NCBI GenBank assembly: GCA_900545305.1
Contig: UQYD01000006.1
Coordinates: forward strand, 19,443-83,442
DNA length: 64,000 nt
DNA from: an uncultured Eubacterium sp.
Lineage (GTDB): Bacteria; Bacillota; Clostridia; Lachnospirales; CAG-274
Reading direction: 5' to 3'
Part shown: positions 1 through 8,353 of the stretch, in pieces
Numbering within the stretch: position 1 is the first letter of the stretch
How the letters are laid out: each line of letters starts with the position of its first letter
Made by a program: the position numbers and the translations under genes
Notes under the pieces: model-generated
What the model saw: the letters and a program-made list of their open reading frames with translations, nothing else
Told to the model about the DNA's origin: nothing
Database searches by the model: none

Positions 1-226
1 TAACACTAGAGAGTACAGATTCTACACCGAAAGTACCACTACCCTGCATAAGTACACAAGCATATTTTTCTTTATTTGCGTGAGCAAGGTCTAAAAGCTC
101 TGACTGAATTTTTTGAGTAATTTTCTTGTAGTCATCGTCCCATGTACAATGGTCAAAAAGCATTTCCTGCTTTACAGTATCAGTTGTAGTTAATGGTCCT
201 GGTGTAAGTAATTTATAGTTCTTCAT
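1..226 (-). CDS. phnW: 2-aminoethylphosphonate-pyruvate transaminase (N-terminal part)
   Basis: The first 75 codons are visible; the rest lies beyond the window edge. The product would transfer the amino group of 2-aminoethylphosphonate (AEP) to pyruvate, giving phosphonoacetaldehyde, using PLP in the cytoplasm. The N-terminus reads MKNYKLLTPGPLTTTDTVK, followed by CTWDDDYK and VLMQGSGTFGVESVLSS, all characteristic of PhnW. The ATG lies 2 nt behind the stop of the binding-protein gene, with GGAG at 237-240. It is the last visible gene of an AEP transport operon, which supports the assignment. Family recognition is from memory of conserved motifs. Confidence 0.9.
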   Translation of the reverse strand, partial: MKNYKLLTPGPLTTTDTVKQEMLFDHCTWDDDYKKITQKIQSELLDLAHANKEKYACVLMQGSGTFGVESVLSSV

Positions 227-228
227 TT

Positions 229-1230
229 TTAGTTTGCTCCTTTACATTCGTTTGATAATTTCTTATGTTTGTCTAATAAATCAACAGTTAATTTTTCTGC
301 AAATACCTTAGTATTGCCTGAAACGCTACTACTGTCAGTATTTTCGCCCTCATAAAGTGCCATTGGATATGTCTTTATAAGTTCTGCTCTACCTTTGTTA
401 ATAATGCAATCTGCCATTTCACTAGCAAGAGGATTTTCGTTTCCGTCTTTGTTTATAAGGGCAAGAGATTCAGTAAGAACATAGTTGCCCTCTGTTGGGT
501 CTACATAGTCAATAGGTAAACCGTTGTTTTTATCAGCTATAGCCTGATGTCTTAAACCAAAGCCAATAGCAACTTCTCCAGCTCTTACCTTTTTAAGAGG
601 ACCTGAACCAGAATCTTCAAGGTGAGGGCCTGCGTTTTCGTAAATCTTTTTGAGAATTTCCTTTGTCTGGTCTTCGCCGTATGAAGATATGAGAGCCTGA
701 ATCATAAGCCAAGCAGTAGATGAACCCTCAATATCTGTTACAGATATAAAGCCTTTGTATTCAGGATTAGCTAAATCCTTAATTGACTTAGGCATAGGAA
801 GATTATTTTCTTTCATCATTTCAGTATTTACGATTAAAGCACCCTCCTGAGCTGTAATAGGGGTGTAGTAAGATGGATACTGTTCCAAAGTTTTGTGAGG
901 GAAGTCTAAGTCAAGGAACATATTGTTCTTTTCCTGAGCACTATCAATGTAGAAAGAACTCATTGTAATTAAGTCTGCCTCAATGTTTTTACCCTCTGTC
1001 ATAAGCTTGCCACCAAGTTCAGAAGTACCAAAAGTTTGGAAAAGGTATTTTCCGGCGTAACCATTGGCATCAAGAGTATCTTTCATAGCTGTTATTGCCT
1101 CGTCATCAGCATTAGAGTAAATAACAACCTGCTTTTCCCCACTTGTACCACAGGCTGTAAGTCCAAGACCTGAACAGAGAATAGCTACCGAAGTCAAAAC
1201 AGTACCGATTTTGTAGATTAGTTTTTTCAT
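229..1230 (-). CDS. ABC transporter substrate-binding lipoprotein, likely for 2-aminoethylphosphonate
   Basis: This is a 333-aa extracellular binding protein of the iron/AEP (family 1) type. A signal peptide ends in the lipobox LTAC, with Cys27 as the lipidation site, so the mature protein should be anchored outside the membrane. The body shows features of the class (for example DLITMSSFYIDSA and GFGLRHQA). Its ATG overlaps the permease stop as ATGA, and phnW follows after 2 nt, so the three are translationally coupled. The substrate is inferred from phnW; iron is the main alternative by fold, but phnW argues against it. Confidence 0.85.
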   Translation of the reverse strand: MKKLIYKIGTVLTSVAILCSGLGLTACGTSGEKQVVIYSNADDEAITAMKDTLDANGYAGKYLFQTFGTSELGGKLMTEGKNIEADLITMSSFYIDSAQEKNNMFLDLDFPHKTLEQYPSYYTPITAQEGALIVNTEMMKENNLPMPKSIKDLANPEYKGFISVTDIEGSSTAWLMIQALISSYGEDQTKEILKKIYENAGPHLEDSGSGPLKKVRAGEVAIGFGLRHQAIADKNNGLPIDYVDPTEGNYVLTESLALINKDGNENPLASEMADCIINKGRAELIKTYPMALYEGENTDSSSVSGNTKVFAEKLTVDLLDKHKKLSNECKGAN

Positions 1231-2852
1231 TTTAATTTTCTCCTTTTATAATTAATATATAATTTAATAAAAATTTTTACTGCTATATTTGTTAAAAGCA
1301 AGAGAAGTGAAAGTACAAATATTTCGTTGAATTTTGAAATATGCTGCAATTCCTTTATTTTAGTTGTGATTACACTTGTTCTTGCACCTACAAGGAATAT
1401 TATGGCACTAACTGTTACCATAGCATTTACAAAGTAGTATTCGAAAACTTGAAGTATAGTAGGCATAGCATTTGGAGTTACAATTCTGATGATTGTTTTT
1501 ATCCAACTATCGCCCATAAGCATTGCTGTTGTTTCCCAAGAGCTGTTCATTTTTTCTAAAGTACCTTTTAGCATTAAGTAAGGTGTTGAGAAGAAGTGAA
1601 CTATATTACAAATTATGATAATGAAAAATGTGTTTTGTATAGGTGTTCCTGTAAATACAAGGAGGAAAGCTATACCTAAGACCATACCAGGAATAGTGTT
1701 TGTAATAAGGGCTATTTTTTCAATGGTACCTTTAAACTTTAATTTACTTCTTGATGAAATTAATGCACCACAATAGGCTATTAAAGTACCAAAAAGGGCT
1801 GTAAGCACACTAACTAAAATGGAATTTGTAAATACTCCTATAAGGGAACGGTCTGAAAATACATTGTTTAAATTTTTCATTGAAAATACAATTCTGTAAG
1901 GCCATTCTTCAGCAAAAGGAACTACCACTATAACAGCAAATATTGAAAGCATTATCAATATAATGACTATTGAAAGTCCTCCACAGACAAAATCCCTTAC
2001 CTTGTTTTTCTTTATTTCCGGTTGTGAAATCTTGTTGTATCTTATGTTATATTTTTCAAGGTATGTTAAAAGTGAAATACTCAAAATAGATGGTAAAAGC
2101 ATTGAAAGAGCAATTACTGCACCATTGTTGAAGTTTGGTACACTTCCCAGCATTTCATTAAATAACAATGTGGCAACTACTTCGTATTCCCCACCAATAG
2201 ATGCTGGAATACCAAAGTCTGTAAAGCTGAGAAAGAAGCATTGTATTACAGCAGCAGCTAAAGTTCCTAAAAGAGGTGAAATAACTGCAATCCATAGTGT
2301 TCTTATTTTGCTGTCGCCCATTATTCTGGAAACTGTAATAAAGCTTTTGTCTATGTAAAGCATAGTGTTATTTATAAGTATAAAGGCAATAGGCAAAGTG
2401 TATATAACATAGCCTAGTACAAGACCTTTAAAACCGTAAATATCAAATATTTGTTTACCAAAAAGCTTTGTAATAAGTCCTTGTTTACCAAAGGAATATA
2501 TAATGGCAAAACCGTATGTAATTGTAGGTAAAAGCATTGGTAAAACACCTAAAGTTTTAATGGTGCTTTTAATGCCCTTACAAAGGTTTGTGAAATTAAT
2601 TGTATATGCCATAATAAAGGCTAGGAAAGTAGATAAAACACCACTAAACAGAGCCACTACAAGGCTGTTGCCAAAGGCTTTGTAAAATCTCTTTTGCCCC
2701 AACATTTCCATATAGCTTTCAAAGGAAATGCCATTATCTGTAATAAAGGATTTTAAAAGAAGTGTTATAGTAGGTAAAAGCAGGAAAATTCCAAATATGG
2801 CTATTACAAATATAAATATAATTCTTAATTGTCTATTTTTTTGTTTACTCAT
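1227..2852 (-). CDS. ABC transporter permease, two fused permease domains (AEP type)
   Basis: The product is a 541-aa inner-membrane permease of the FbpB/ThiP-like class, in which two six-helix permease domains are fused into about 12 membrane segments. Each half carries an EAA-like loop (around SRIMGDSKIRTLW and TAMLMGDSWIKTI). The ATG at 2852 is preferred over the upstream in-frame TTG at 2858 because AGGTGA (2859-2864) sits 6 nt ahead of it. It lies between the ATPase and binding-protein genes with overlapping or nearly overlapping ends. It forms the channel of the importer; substrate inferred from phnW. Confidence 0.87.
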   Translation of the reverse strand: MSKQKNRQLRIIFIFVIAIFGIFLLLPTITLLLKSFITDNGISFESYMEMLGQKRFYKAFGNSLVVALFSGVLSTFLAFIMAYTINFTNLCKGIKSTIKTLGVLPMLLPTITYGFAIIYSFGKQGLITKLFGKQIFDIYGFKGLVLGYVIYTLPIAFILINNTMLYIDKSFITVSRIMGDSKIRTLWIAVISPLLGTLAAAVIQCFFLSFTDFGIPASIGGEYEVVATLLFNEMLGSVPNFNNGAVIALSMLLPSILSISLLTYLEKYNIRYNKISQPEIKKNKVRDFVCGGLSIVIILIMLSIFAVIVVVPFAEEWPYRIVFSMKNLNNVFSDRSLIGVFTNSILVSVLTALFGTLIAYCGALISSRSKLKFKGTIEKIALITNTIPGMVLGIAFLLVFTGTPIQNTFFIIIICNIVHFFSTPYLMLKGTLEKMNSSWETTAMLMGDSWIKTIIRIVTPNAMPTILQVFEYYFVNAMVTVSAIIFLVGARTSVITTKIKELQHISKFNEIFVLSLLLLLTNIAVKIFIKLYINYKRRKLK

Positions 2853-2858
2853 AATCAA

Positions 2859-3620
2859 TCACCTAAAAACAACTTCGCTTGAGTTGAAAAGAGAGAAAAT
2901 GTTGTTTTTCTTTATTTCTAACTGGTTTAAAATGAATTTTTTTACAAAATCATTTTTAGGGGCGTGTATTATTTCTTCTGGCTTGCCAAATTGTGAAATT
3001 TCGCCATGGTCTATAATAAGAACTTTGTCTGAAAGTGTAAGAGCTTCCTCTGGGTCGTGGGTAACAATAATAGTAGTAAGATTGAAATCCTTTGCTATTG
3101 TCTTGATTTTTTCTTTTATAGACTCTTTTATAACACCGTCTAAGGCACTTAAAGGTTCATCTAAAAGAAGAATTTTAGGCTTCATAACCATTGTTCTGGC
3201 AAGAGCTACCCTCTGTTTTTGACCACCAGAAAGCTGGTTGATATTTTTATTGAGATGTTCCTCAAGACCTAAAAGCTTAATTAAGTCATCAACTTCTTCC
3301 TTTGAAGAAATGTTTGGCTTGTTTCTTAAACCATAAGTTATATTTTCGTAGGCATTGAGATTTGGGAAAAGGGCATAGTCCTGAAATACTATATTAAAGC
3401 CTCTTTTTTCCATAGGTACTTTTGTAATATCTTTTCCGTCTAGTATTAAATTACCATTTTCAATATCAGTTATTCCTAATATAAGGTTAAGAAGTGTTGT
3501 TTTGCCACTACCTGAAGGACCTAATATTGAAACAATTTCGCCGTTATTTATGGAAAGGGATACATTTTTCAGAATTATGTTTTTCCCAAAGGATTTTCTG
3601 ATGTTTTTTAATTCAAGCAT
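2859..3620 (-). CDS. ABC transporter ATP-binding protein (AEP importer)
   Basis: This 253-aa cytoplasmic ATPase powers the importer. Walker A is GPSGSGKTT (about residues 34-42), the signature is LSGGQKQRVALART, Walker B is ILLLDEPLSALD, and the switch histidine is in IIVTHDPEEA. It resembles the PotA/FbpC/PhnT group but lacks most of the extra C-terminal regulatory domain. It is the first gene of the transport operon behind a TTGTTT-17-TATAAT promoter. A GGAGG site precedes the ATG. Confidence 0.9.
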   Translation of the reverse strand: MLELKNIRKSFGKNIILKNVSLSINNGEIVSILGPSGSGKTTLLNLILGITDIENGNLILDGKDITKVPMEKRGFNIVFQDYALFPNLNAYENITYGLRNKPNISSKEEVDDLIKLLGLEEHLNKNINQLSGGQKQRVALARTMVMKPKILLLDEPLSALDGVIKESIKEKIKTIAKDFNLTTIIVTHDPEEALTLSDKVLIIDHGEISQFGKPEEIIHAPKNDFVKKFILNQLEIKKNNIFSLFNSSEVVFR

Positions 3621-3658
3621 ATTTACCTCCGTTTGTTTTGCTTTGCGTTACAAGTTGC

Positions 3659-3687
3659 ATTATATTTTTGAAAACAAGTTTAAACAA
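3659..3687 (-). promoter_or_regulatory. Promoter of the AEP transport operon
   Basis: On the minus strand, TTGTTT (3682-3687) is separated by 17 bp from TATAAT (3659-3664), about 40 nt ahead of the ATPase start codon. The spacing is ideal and the -10 box is perfect. Confidence 0.6.
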
Positions 3688-3739
3688 GCAAATCCAGGTT
3701 AAGGCTTTGTAAAGTAAAAGTAAAAAACAGCCAGAAAAT

Positions 3740-3760
3740 AAATGTAGAAAATCTACATTT
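3740..3760. promoter_or_regulatory. Palindrome, candidate RpiR operator 1
   Basis: The arms AAATGTAGA and TCTACATTT form a perfect 9-bp inverted repeat around AAA. It lies between the regulator gene and the transport operon promoter, about 53 bp upstream of the -35. A related GTAG-A5-CTAC palindrome lies upstream of the regulator itself. On the plus strand it is followed by TTTTTT-like sequence, so a terminator-like role cannot be excluded. Confidence 0.45.
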
Positions 3761-3764
3761 TTTC

Positions 3765-4631
3765 TTACTGTTTAGCAACCATAAGGTCAAGATTTTGTAT
3801 AAGTTCTTTGTTTTTATCAAGCCTTTTGGTGTACTTATTGTAGTCACTTGTAATAAGACCAATATATATCATATCAATAATGGCAAGCTGTGCGGTTCTG
3901 GAGAATATAGCATCGCCATAAAAATACTGTCTGTTACTGGAGTATATTGTAATATCGGCAAATTTACTTATGGGAGATTTATTGAAATTTGTAAGTGCTA
4001 CTGTAGTTGCATCGGCTTTTTTAGCTGTTTTTAGGTTTTCTACAGTAATAGAAGAATAGCCAGAGTAGGATATACCAATAGCAACACTCCCTTTTTTCAG
4101 ATTAGAGGCGTTTACCTTTTGCAAGTATGGGTCGGAATTATATGTACAGTTAAAGCCTAAATATGAAAGTTTAACAGTCAAATCCATAGCAACTACAGAT
4201 GAATTTTCTATAGCAAATATAGTTATATTTTTGGCTTTTTTTAATATATTTATAAGATGGCTGAAGTCATTAGAAGATATGGATTTAAGTGAAGTTTCCA
4301 AAAGAGAAATTGCTGTAGCAGTTATTTTTGCAGGAATATCCTCAACTTTTTCATTACCGGTAAGCTCAAATCCGTCCATAGGATTTAGCTTTTTAGGTGT
4401 TGTATTGTTTTGTAAAAGGGTGTATTTAAGCTCTTTAAAACCTTTGTAGCCTAAAGCTCTTGCAAATCTTATTATTGTTGGTTGGCTAATGTTAGCTTTT
4501 TCGGACATTTTAGAAATAGATAGGTTTTCGTAATTCTTTTTATAGTTTAAAATGTAGTCGGCAGCGACTTTTTCTGATTTACTAAGTTCAGAGTATTTTT
4601 TTTGTATATTAAACAAAACTGTATTTTCCAT
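3765..4631 (-). CDS. MurR/RpiR family transcriptional regulator with SIS domain
   Basis: The 288-aa protein has an N-terminal HTH_6 domain (residues about 1-77, with SQPTIIRFARALGYKGFKELK as the recognition region). A SIS phosphosugar-binding domain follows at about residues 125-260 (GISYSGYSS and IYSSN). The ATG at 4631 is chosen over the in-frame ATG at 4646 because GGAGG lies 8 nt ahead of it. It is the first gene upstream of the AEP importer and phnW, so it likely senses a metabolite of that pathway; RpiR proteins usually sense sugar phosphates, so this pairing is an inference. Confidence 0.88.
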   Translation of the reverse strand: MENTVLFNIQKKYSELSKSEKVAADYILNYKKNYENLSISKMSEKANISQPTIIRFARALGYKGFKELKYTLLQNNTTPKKLNPMDGFELTGNEKVEDIPAKITATAISLLETSLKSISSNDFSHLINILKKAKNITIFAIENSSVVAMDLTVKLSYLGFNCTYNSDPYLQKVNASNLKKGSVAIGISYSGYSSITVENLKTAKKADATTVALTNFNKSPISKFADITIYSSNRQYFYGDAIFSRTAQLAIIDMIYIGLITSDYNKYTKRLDKNKELIQNLDLMVAKQ

Positions 4632-4655
4632 ATTTTTTGCCTCCATAATTTTTAA

Positions 4656-4668
4656 GTAGAAAAACTAC
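4656..4668. promoter_or_regulatory. Palindrome, candidate RpiR operator 2
   Basis: The sequence GTAG-AAAAA-CTAC lies 25 nt upstream of the regulator start codon. It resembles the palindrome at 3740-3760, which suggests autoregulation. The rest of the 371-bp gap up to 5002 is AT-rich and shows only the promoter at 4938-4966. Confidence 0.4.
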
Positions 4669-4937
4669 AAAAAAATATATAAAATTGATAATATAATATT
4701 ATAGTATATAAAAAAATATTGCAATAAATATATTTATTTGGCAGGTAAAACTTTTATAAAGTAAGTAATAACAATGTAAAATCTATAAATAGAAAATGTA
4801 TAATTATAAAATTGAAAAATATAATAAATTGTGATTTTATTGTTAGACATTGTTATTTTTTAGACAAAATGCCTAAAAAACTGTAGTATAACATATGTTT
4901 TATATGAAATATAGCCTAAAAAATATGTTTATAAATA

Positions 4938-4966
4938 TTGAATAGTAAGAAAAACTGCCGTATAAT
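4938..4966 (+). promoter_or_regulatory. Promoter of the ArsB/NhaD-type transporter operon
   Basis: TTGAAT (4938-4943) is followed after 17 bp by TATAAT (4961-4966), 36 bp upstream of the start codon at 5003. Confidence 0.65.
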
Positions 4967-5002
4967 GATTTTGAAAATAAAAAAACATAAATGGAGGAAA
5001 TT

Positions 5003-6277
5003 ATGGACGCACAACAGATTATTTCAATTATTATTTTTGTTGTCACTATGGCAGCAATAATGACAGAAAAAGTTCATCGTGCTTTAGCAGCTGTTGCTGG
5101 TGCAACTTTGTTATTGGTCTGTCAGATACTTGACGTAGAGAGTTTAGCATCTTACATAGACTTTAACACTGTTGGTATATTAATAGGTATGATGCTTTTT
5201 GTGTCAGTAGTAAAAATTTCCGGCTTGTTTGAATACATCGCTATTAAAGCAGCCAAATTATCAAAAGGTAAGCCTTGGATAATAATGATTTTATTCTTCA
5301 TTATTACAGCCGTTCTTTCTGCTTTCCTTGATAACGTAACAACTGTACTTTTGGTTGGTCCTATGACAATCGCTGTTACAGAAATGCTTGGACTTAATCC
5401 GGTACCATTTTTGATTACACAGATTTTAGCATCTAATATTGGTGGTACAGCTACACTTATTGGTGACCCACCTAACATTATGATTGGTAGTGCAGCTAAA
5501 CTTAGTTTCAACGACTTCATTATAAATACTGGTTTACCAGCAGTTATTATTGGTATTCTTACTATATTATGTTTCTACTTTATTTACGGTAGAAAGCTCC
5601 ATGTTACACCGGAAAAAATGGCAGCAGTTATGGAATTAGACGAAAACAAGGCTATTAAGGATAAGGTACTTCTTATTCAAAGCGTTGTTGTAATGATTTG
5701 CGTTGTTGTTGCATTTATGCTTCACGATGCTTTAGGTATACAGTCTGCCACAATAGCTATTGCAGCAGCAGCAGTTATATTGTTCCTCAGCCATGGAAAG
5801 GCAGACCCAGAAGAAATTATTGCAACAGTTGAATGGCCTACTATTGTATTCTTTGTTGGTCTTTTCGGTGTTGTAGGTGGTTTACAGCAGACAGGCGTTA
5901 TTGATATGATGGCAAAATTCCTTATTAATGTAACACAGGGCAACGATTTACTTATGCTCTTGCTTATTTTATGGGTTTCTGCTATACTTTCATCATTCTT
6001 AGATAACATACCTTTTGTTGCAACACTTATTCCACTTATTATTACAATGGGCAAGAGTGGTATGGATATTGCACCTCTTTGGTGGGCATTATCTCTTGGT
6101 GCTTGTCTTGGTGGTAATGGTACACTTGTTGGTGCATCAGCTAATGTTGTTCTTTCAGGTATCAGTAAGAGAGATGGACACGAAATCACATTTGGTAGCT
6201 ACTTTAAGATTGGTTTCCCACTTATGATTATGTCTATTATTGTTTCTACTGCATATCTTGTAATTATGTATGAATAA
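5003..6277 (+). CDS. ArsB/NhaD (P-protein/SLC13-like) ion transporter
   Basis: This integral membrane protein of 424 aa has about 11-12 hydrophobic segments in two homologous halves. The halves carry the paired signatures DNVTTVLLVGPM and LDNIPFVATLIPL, and GGTATLIGDPPNIMIG is matched by GGNGTLVGASANVV. These are hallmarks of the ion transporter superfamily (ArsB, NhaD, P-protein). It may move an anion or exchange Na+/H+; the substrate cannot be read from sequence. ATG 5003 is chosen because GGAGG (4993-4997) precedes it by 5 nt, whereas an in-frame ATG at 4991 overlaps that site. The next gene follows after 20 bp. Confidence 0.85.
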   Translation: MDAQQIISIIIFVVTMAAIMTEKVHRALAAVAGATLLLVCQILDVESLASYIDFNTVGILIGMMLFVSVVKISGLFEYIAIKAAKLSKGKPWIIMILFFIITAVLSAFLDNVTTVLLVGPMTIAVTEMLGLNPVPFLITQILASNIGGTATLIGDPPNIMIGSAAKLSFNDFIINTGLPAVIIGILTILCFYFIYGRKLHVTPEKMAAVMELDENKAIKDKVLLIQSVVVMICVVVAFMLHDALGIQSATIAIAAAAVILFLSHGKADPEEIIATVEWPTIVFFVGLFGVVGGLQQTGVIDMMAKFLINVTQGNDLLMLLLILWVSAILSSFLDNIPFVATLIPLIITMGKSGMDIAPLWWALSLGACLGGNGTLVGASANVVLSGISKRDGHEITFGSYFKIGFPLMIMSIIVSTAYLVIMYE

Positions 6278-6297
6278 AATATCAGAGGAGGGATTTT

Positions 6298-6762
6298 ATG
6301 AATCAAAATACTGTAAGTGGCGATATTATCGCTTTTAACCTTAAACAGCTTGGGGCAACGGATATTAAGGTTTTCGATAGCCGTATGCACATAGCAAATT
6401 TTGATTTAGGTAACGGTTTAATTGTTTCTTACGTTTTCAATATTACAAGAAAGGATAAATTTTTCCTTCAGCGTATGCGACCTTATGCTATGGTAAAGGG
6501 TAAGTATGCAGACCAGAGAGAAATTATCGAATTTATAAAAGACGATATTACACGTTTTAAAATGTCTAGTCAGCTTAACAATATTGATAAGTATATTGAG
6601 CTTGCTGAAAAGACAGGAAGTGCTTATGAACGTATGGAGCATATCTTCTTACATCACAAGGTTGATGATAAGATTATGGATAGACTTAATACAGAGCTTA
6701 ATGACCTTGCAGACGAATTGGAAGAAATACATAAGGACTCAGAAGTTCTCAAGGTTCACTAA
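6298..6762 (+). CDS. Protein of unknown function, co-transcribed with the transporter
   Basis: This 154-aa soluble protein has no recognisable domain. It has no signal peptide or membrane segment. The C-terminal third (around KIMDRLNTELNDLADELEEI) is predicted helical and acidic, with coiled-coil character; the N-terminal half looks like a small alpha/beta domain. An AGGAGGG site precedes the ATG. It lies 20 bp behind the ion transporter and ahead of a shared terminator, so it may be a cytoplasmic partner; that is a guess from position only. Confidence 0.75.
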   Translation: MNQNTVSGDIIAFNLKQLGATDIKVFDSRMHIANFDLGNGLIVSYVFNITRKDKFFLQRMRPYAMVKGKYADQREIIEFIKDDITRFKMSSQLNNIDKYIELAEKTGSAYERMEHIFLHHKVDDKIMDRLNTELNDLADELEEIHKDSEVLKVH

Positions 6763-6780
6763 AATATTGAATTTTTAAAG

Positions 6781-6804
6781 GGAGTGTTTAGGCACTCCTT
6801 TTTT
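6781..6804 (+). terminator. Intrinsic terminator
   Basis: GGAGTG and CACTCC form a 6-bp stem with a 6-nt loop followed by TTTTTT. It closes the transporter operon and is directly followed by a family-1 repeat. Confidence 0.85.
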
Positions 6805-6857
6805 AATGAATCGGAAAGATAAATCCGATGGCTTGTAAACAAGCCACATTTAATTTG
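6805..6857 (+). repeat. Family-1 three-hairpin repeat, 3'-truncated copy
   Basis: The copy starts with the ATCGGA/TCCGAT hairpin and continues with GGCTTGTAAACAAGCC. It degrades within the third hairpin (TTTAATTTGA). It begins immediately after the terminator T-tract. Its last bases merge with TTGACA of the next promoter. Confidence 0.8.
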
Positions 6858-6884
6858 ACAATGGCAAATACATAATAGTATAAT
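6855..6884 (+). promoter_or_regulatory. Promoter of the MATE gene
   Basis: TTGACA (6855-6860), an 18-bp spacer and TATAAT (6879-6884) lie 36 bp upstream of the start codon. The -35 box overlaps the degraded end of the repeat. Confidence 0.65.
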
Positions 6885-6920
6885 TGAAGTATGAACACAT
6901 AGAGAAAAAGAGGAATAAAA

Positions 6921-8264
6921 ATGGAAAACGATTATTTAGTAAAGAAAAAGCCTATATTGGCTCTTTTTATTTTTGCTTTGCCTATGATTATAGGTAATTT
7001 TTTTCAGCAAATGTATACTATGGCAGACTCAGCCGTTGTTGGCAGATATGTAGGGGAAGAAGCCTTGGCAGCCGTTGGTGTTTCATATTCTTTGACTACA
7101 GTTTTTATCTGTATTGCTATTGGTGGAGGAATAGGGGCATCTGTTACAGTTAGTCGATACTTTGGTGCAAAAATGTACAAGAGAATGAAAACAGCTGTTT
7201 TTACAGCTTTTATTGCCTTTTTGGCTGTAAGTATATTCTTAGGTGTATTTGGCTTAATGTTTAGTAAAAAAATAATTATACTGTTAAATACACCGTCAAA
7301 TGTAATAGATATGGCTGTGGAGTACCTGAATATCTACTTTTTAGGCTTACCATTCCTATTTATGTACAATGTCGTTTCGTCAATGTTTAATGCTCTTGGT
7401 AAGTCTAAAATACCTTTGTATTTTCTTATATTCTCATCTGTATTAAATATTATATTGGATATATTGTTGGTAACCCGTTTTAATATGGGTGTAGTTGGTG
7501 TAGCTTGGGCAACATTTATTGCACAGGGTATTTCTGTAGTGCTGTCATTTTTAGTATTTATGATGCAGTTAAGAAAATTGAAGATAGGTAAAACAACTTT
7601 ATTTGATATTTCAGAACTTGTAACAATGGCTAAAATAGCCTTTCCTTCTATATTACAGCAATCTACAGTTTCAATAGGTCTTATGCTTGTACAGTCATCA
7701 GTAAATAACTTTGGTTCAGAAGTGCTTGCTGGCTTTTCAGCAGCTATGAGAATAGAGTCAGTATGTGTCGTACCTATGGCAGCTATAGGTAATGCCTTGT
7801 CATCATACACAGCTCAGAATATAGGTGCTGGAAAAATGGAGAGAGTACCTCAGGGCTACAAATGTGCAAACATTATGGTTATTATATCCGGTATAGTAAT
7901 TTTAGCTGTTATTGAATTGTTTAATGGACAGATTATGTCATTGTTTATGGGCGGAGATGCTACAAAAGAGGCATTTGACACAGGATATAATCTTATGGCA
8001 TATATGGGCTTTTTCTACAGTATGATAGGTTTTAAAATGGCTATAGACGGTCTTTTAAGAGGTGCTGGGGATATGGTAATGTTTACTGTTGCCAATTTGG
8101 CAAACCTTTTTATAAGAGTTTTTGTGGCAGTAGTATTTTCTCCTAAATTTGGTGTTGAGGTTATATGGTATGTTGTGCCTTTAGGTTGGTTTGTAAACTG
8201 GCTTGTTTCATTTTGTCAATATAAAACAGGAAAATGGAAAAGAATATACCAAAGTGCAAAATGA
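6921..8264 (+). CDS. MATE family efflux transporter
   Basis: This is a 447-aa multidrug and toxin extrusion-type membrane protein with about 12 transmembrane segments in two homologous halves. Family-typical stretches include FALPMIIGNFFQQMYTMADS at the N-terminus, GGGIGASVTVSRYFGA in the first half and IGNALSSYTAQNIGAG in the second. It likely exports cationic compounds in exchange for Na+ or H+. It is a single gene behind its own promoter, with AGAGGA as ribosome-binding site. Drug specificity cannot be read from sequence. Confidence 0.92.
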   Translation: MENDYLVKKKPILALFIFALPMIIGNFFQQMYTMADSAVVGRYVGEEALAAVGVSYSLTTVFICIAIGGGIGASVTVSRYFGAKMYKRMKTAVFTAFIAFLAVSIFLGVFGLMFSKKIIILLNTPSNVIDMAVEYLNIYFLGLPFLFMYNVVSSMFNALGKSKIPLYFLIFSSVLNIILDILLVTRFNMGVVGVAWATFIAQGISVVLSFLVFMMQLRKLKIGKTTLFDISELVTMAKIAFPSILQQSTVSIGLMLVQSSVNNFGSEVLAGFSAAMRIESVCVVPMAAIGNALSSYTAQNIGAGKMERVPQGYKCANIMVIISGIVILAVIELFNGQIMSLFMGGDATKEAFDTGYNLMAYMGFFYSMIGFKMAIDGLLRGAGDMVMFTVANLANLFIRVFVAVVFSPKFGVEVIWYVVPLGWFVNWLVSFCQYKTGKWKRIYQSAK

Positions 8265-8290
8265 TTTTTAAACAATGTTAAATAAAAATA

Positions 8291-8319
8291 TTGACACAGA
8301 TAGTTATGATTATTATAAT
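8291..8319 (+). promoter_or_regulatory. Promoter of the stalk-domain protein gene
   Basis: TTGACA (8291-8296), a 17-bp spacer and TATAAT (8314-8319) lie 34 bp upstream of the start codon. Confidence 0.7.
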
Positions 8320-8353
8320 TGTAATATAATAATTATAAAGAGGGTGTGTTTTT

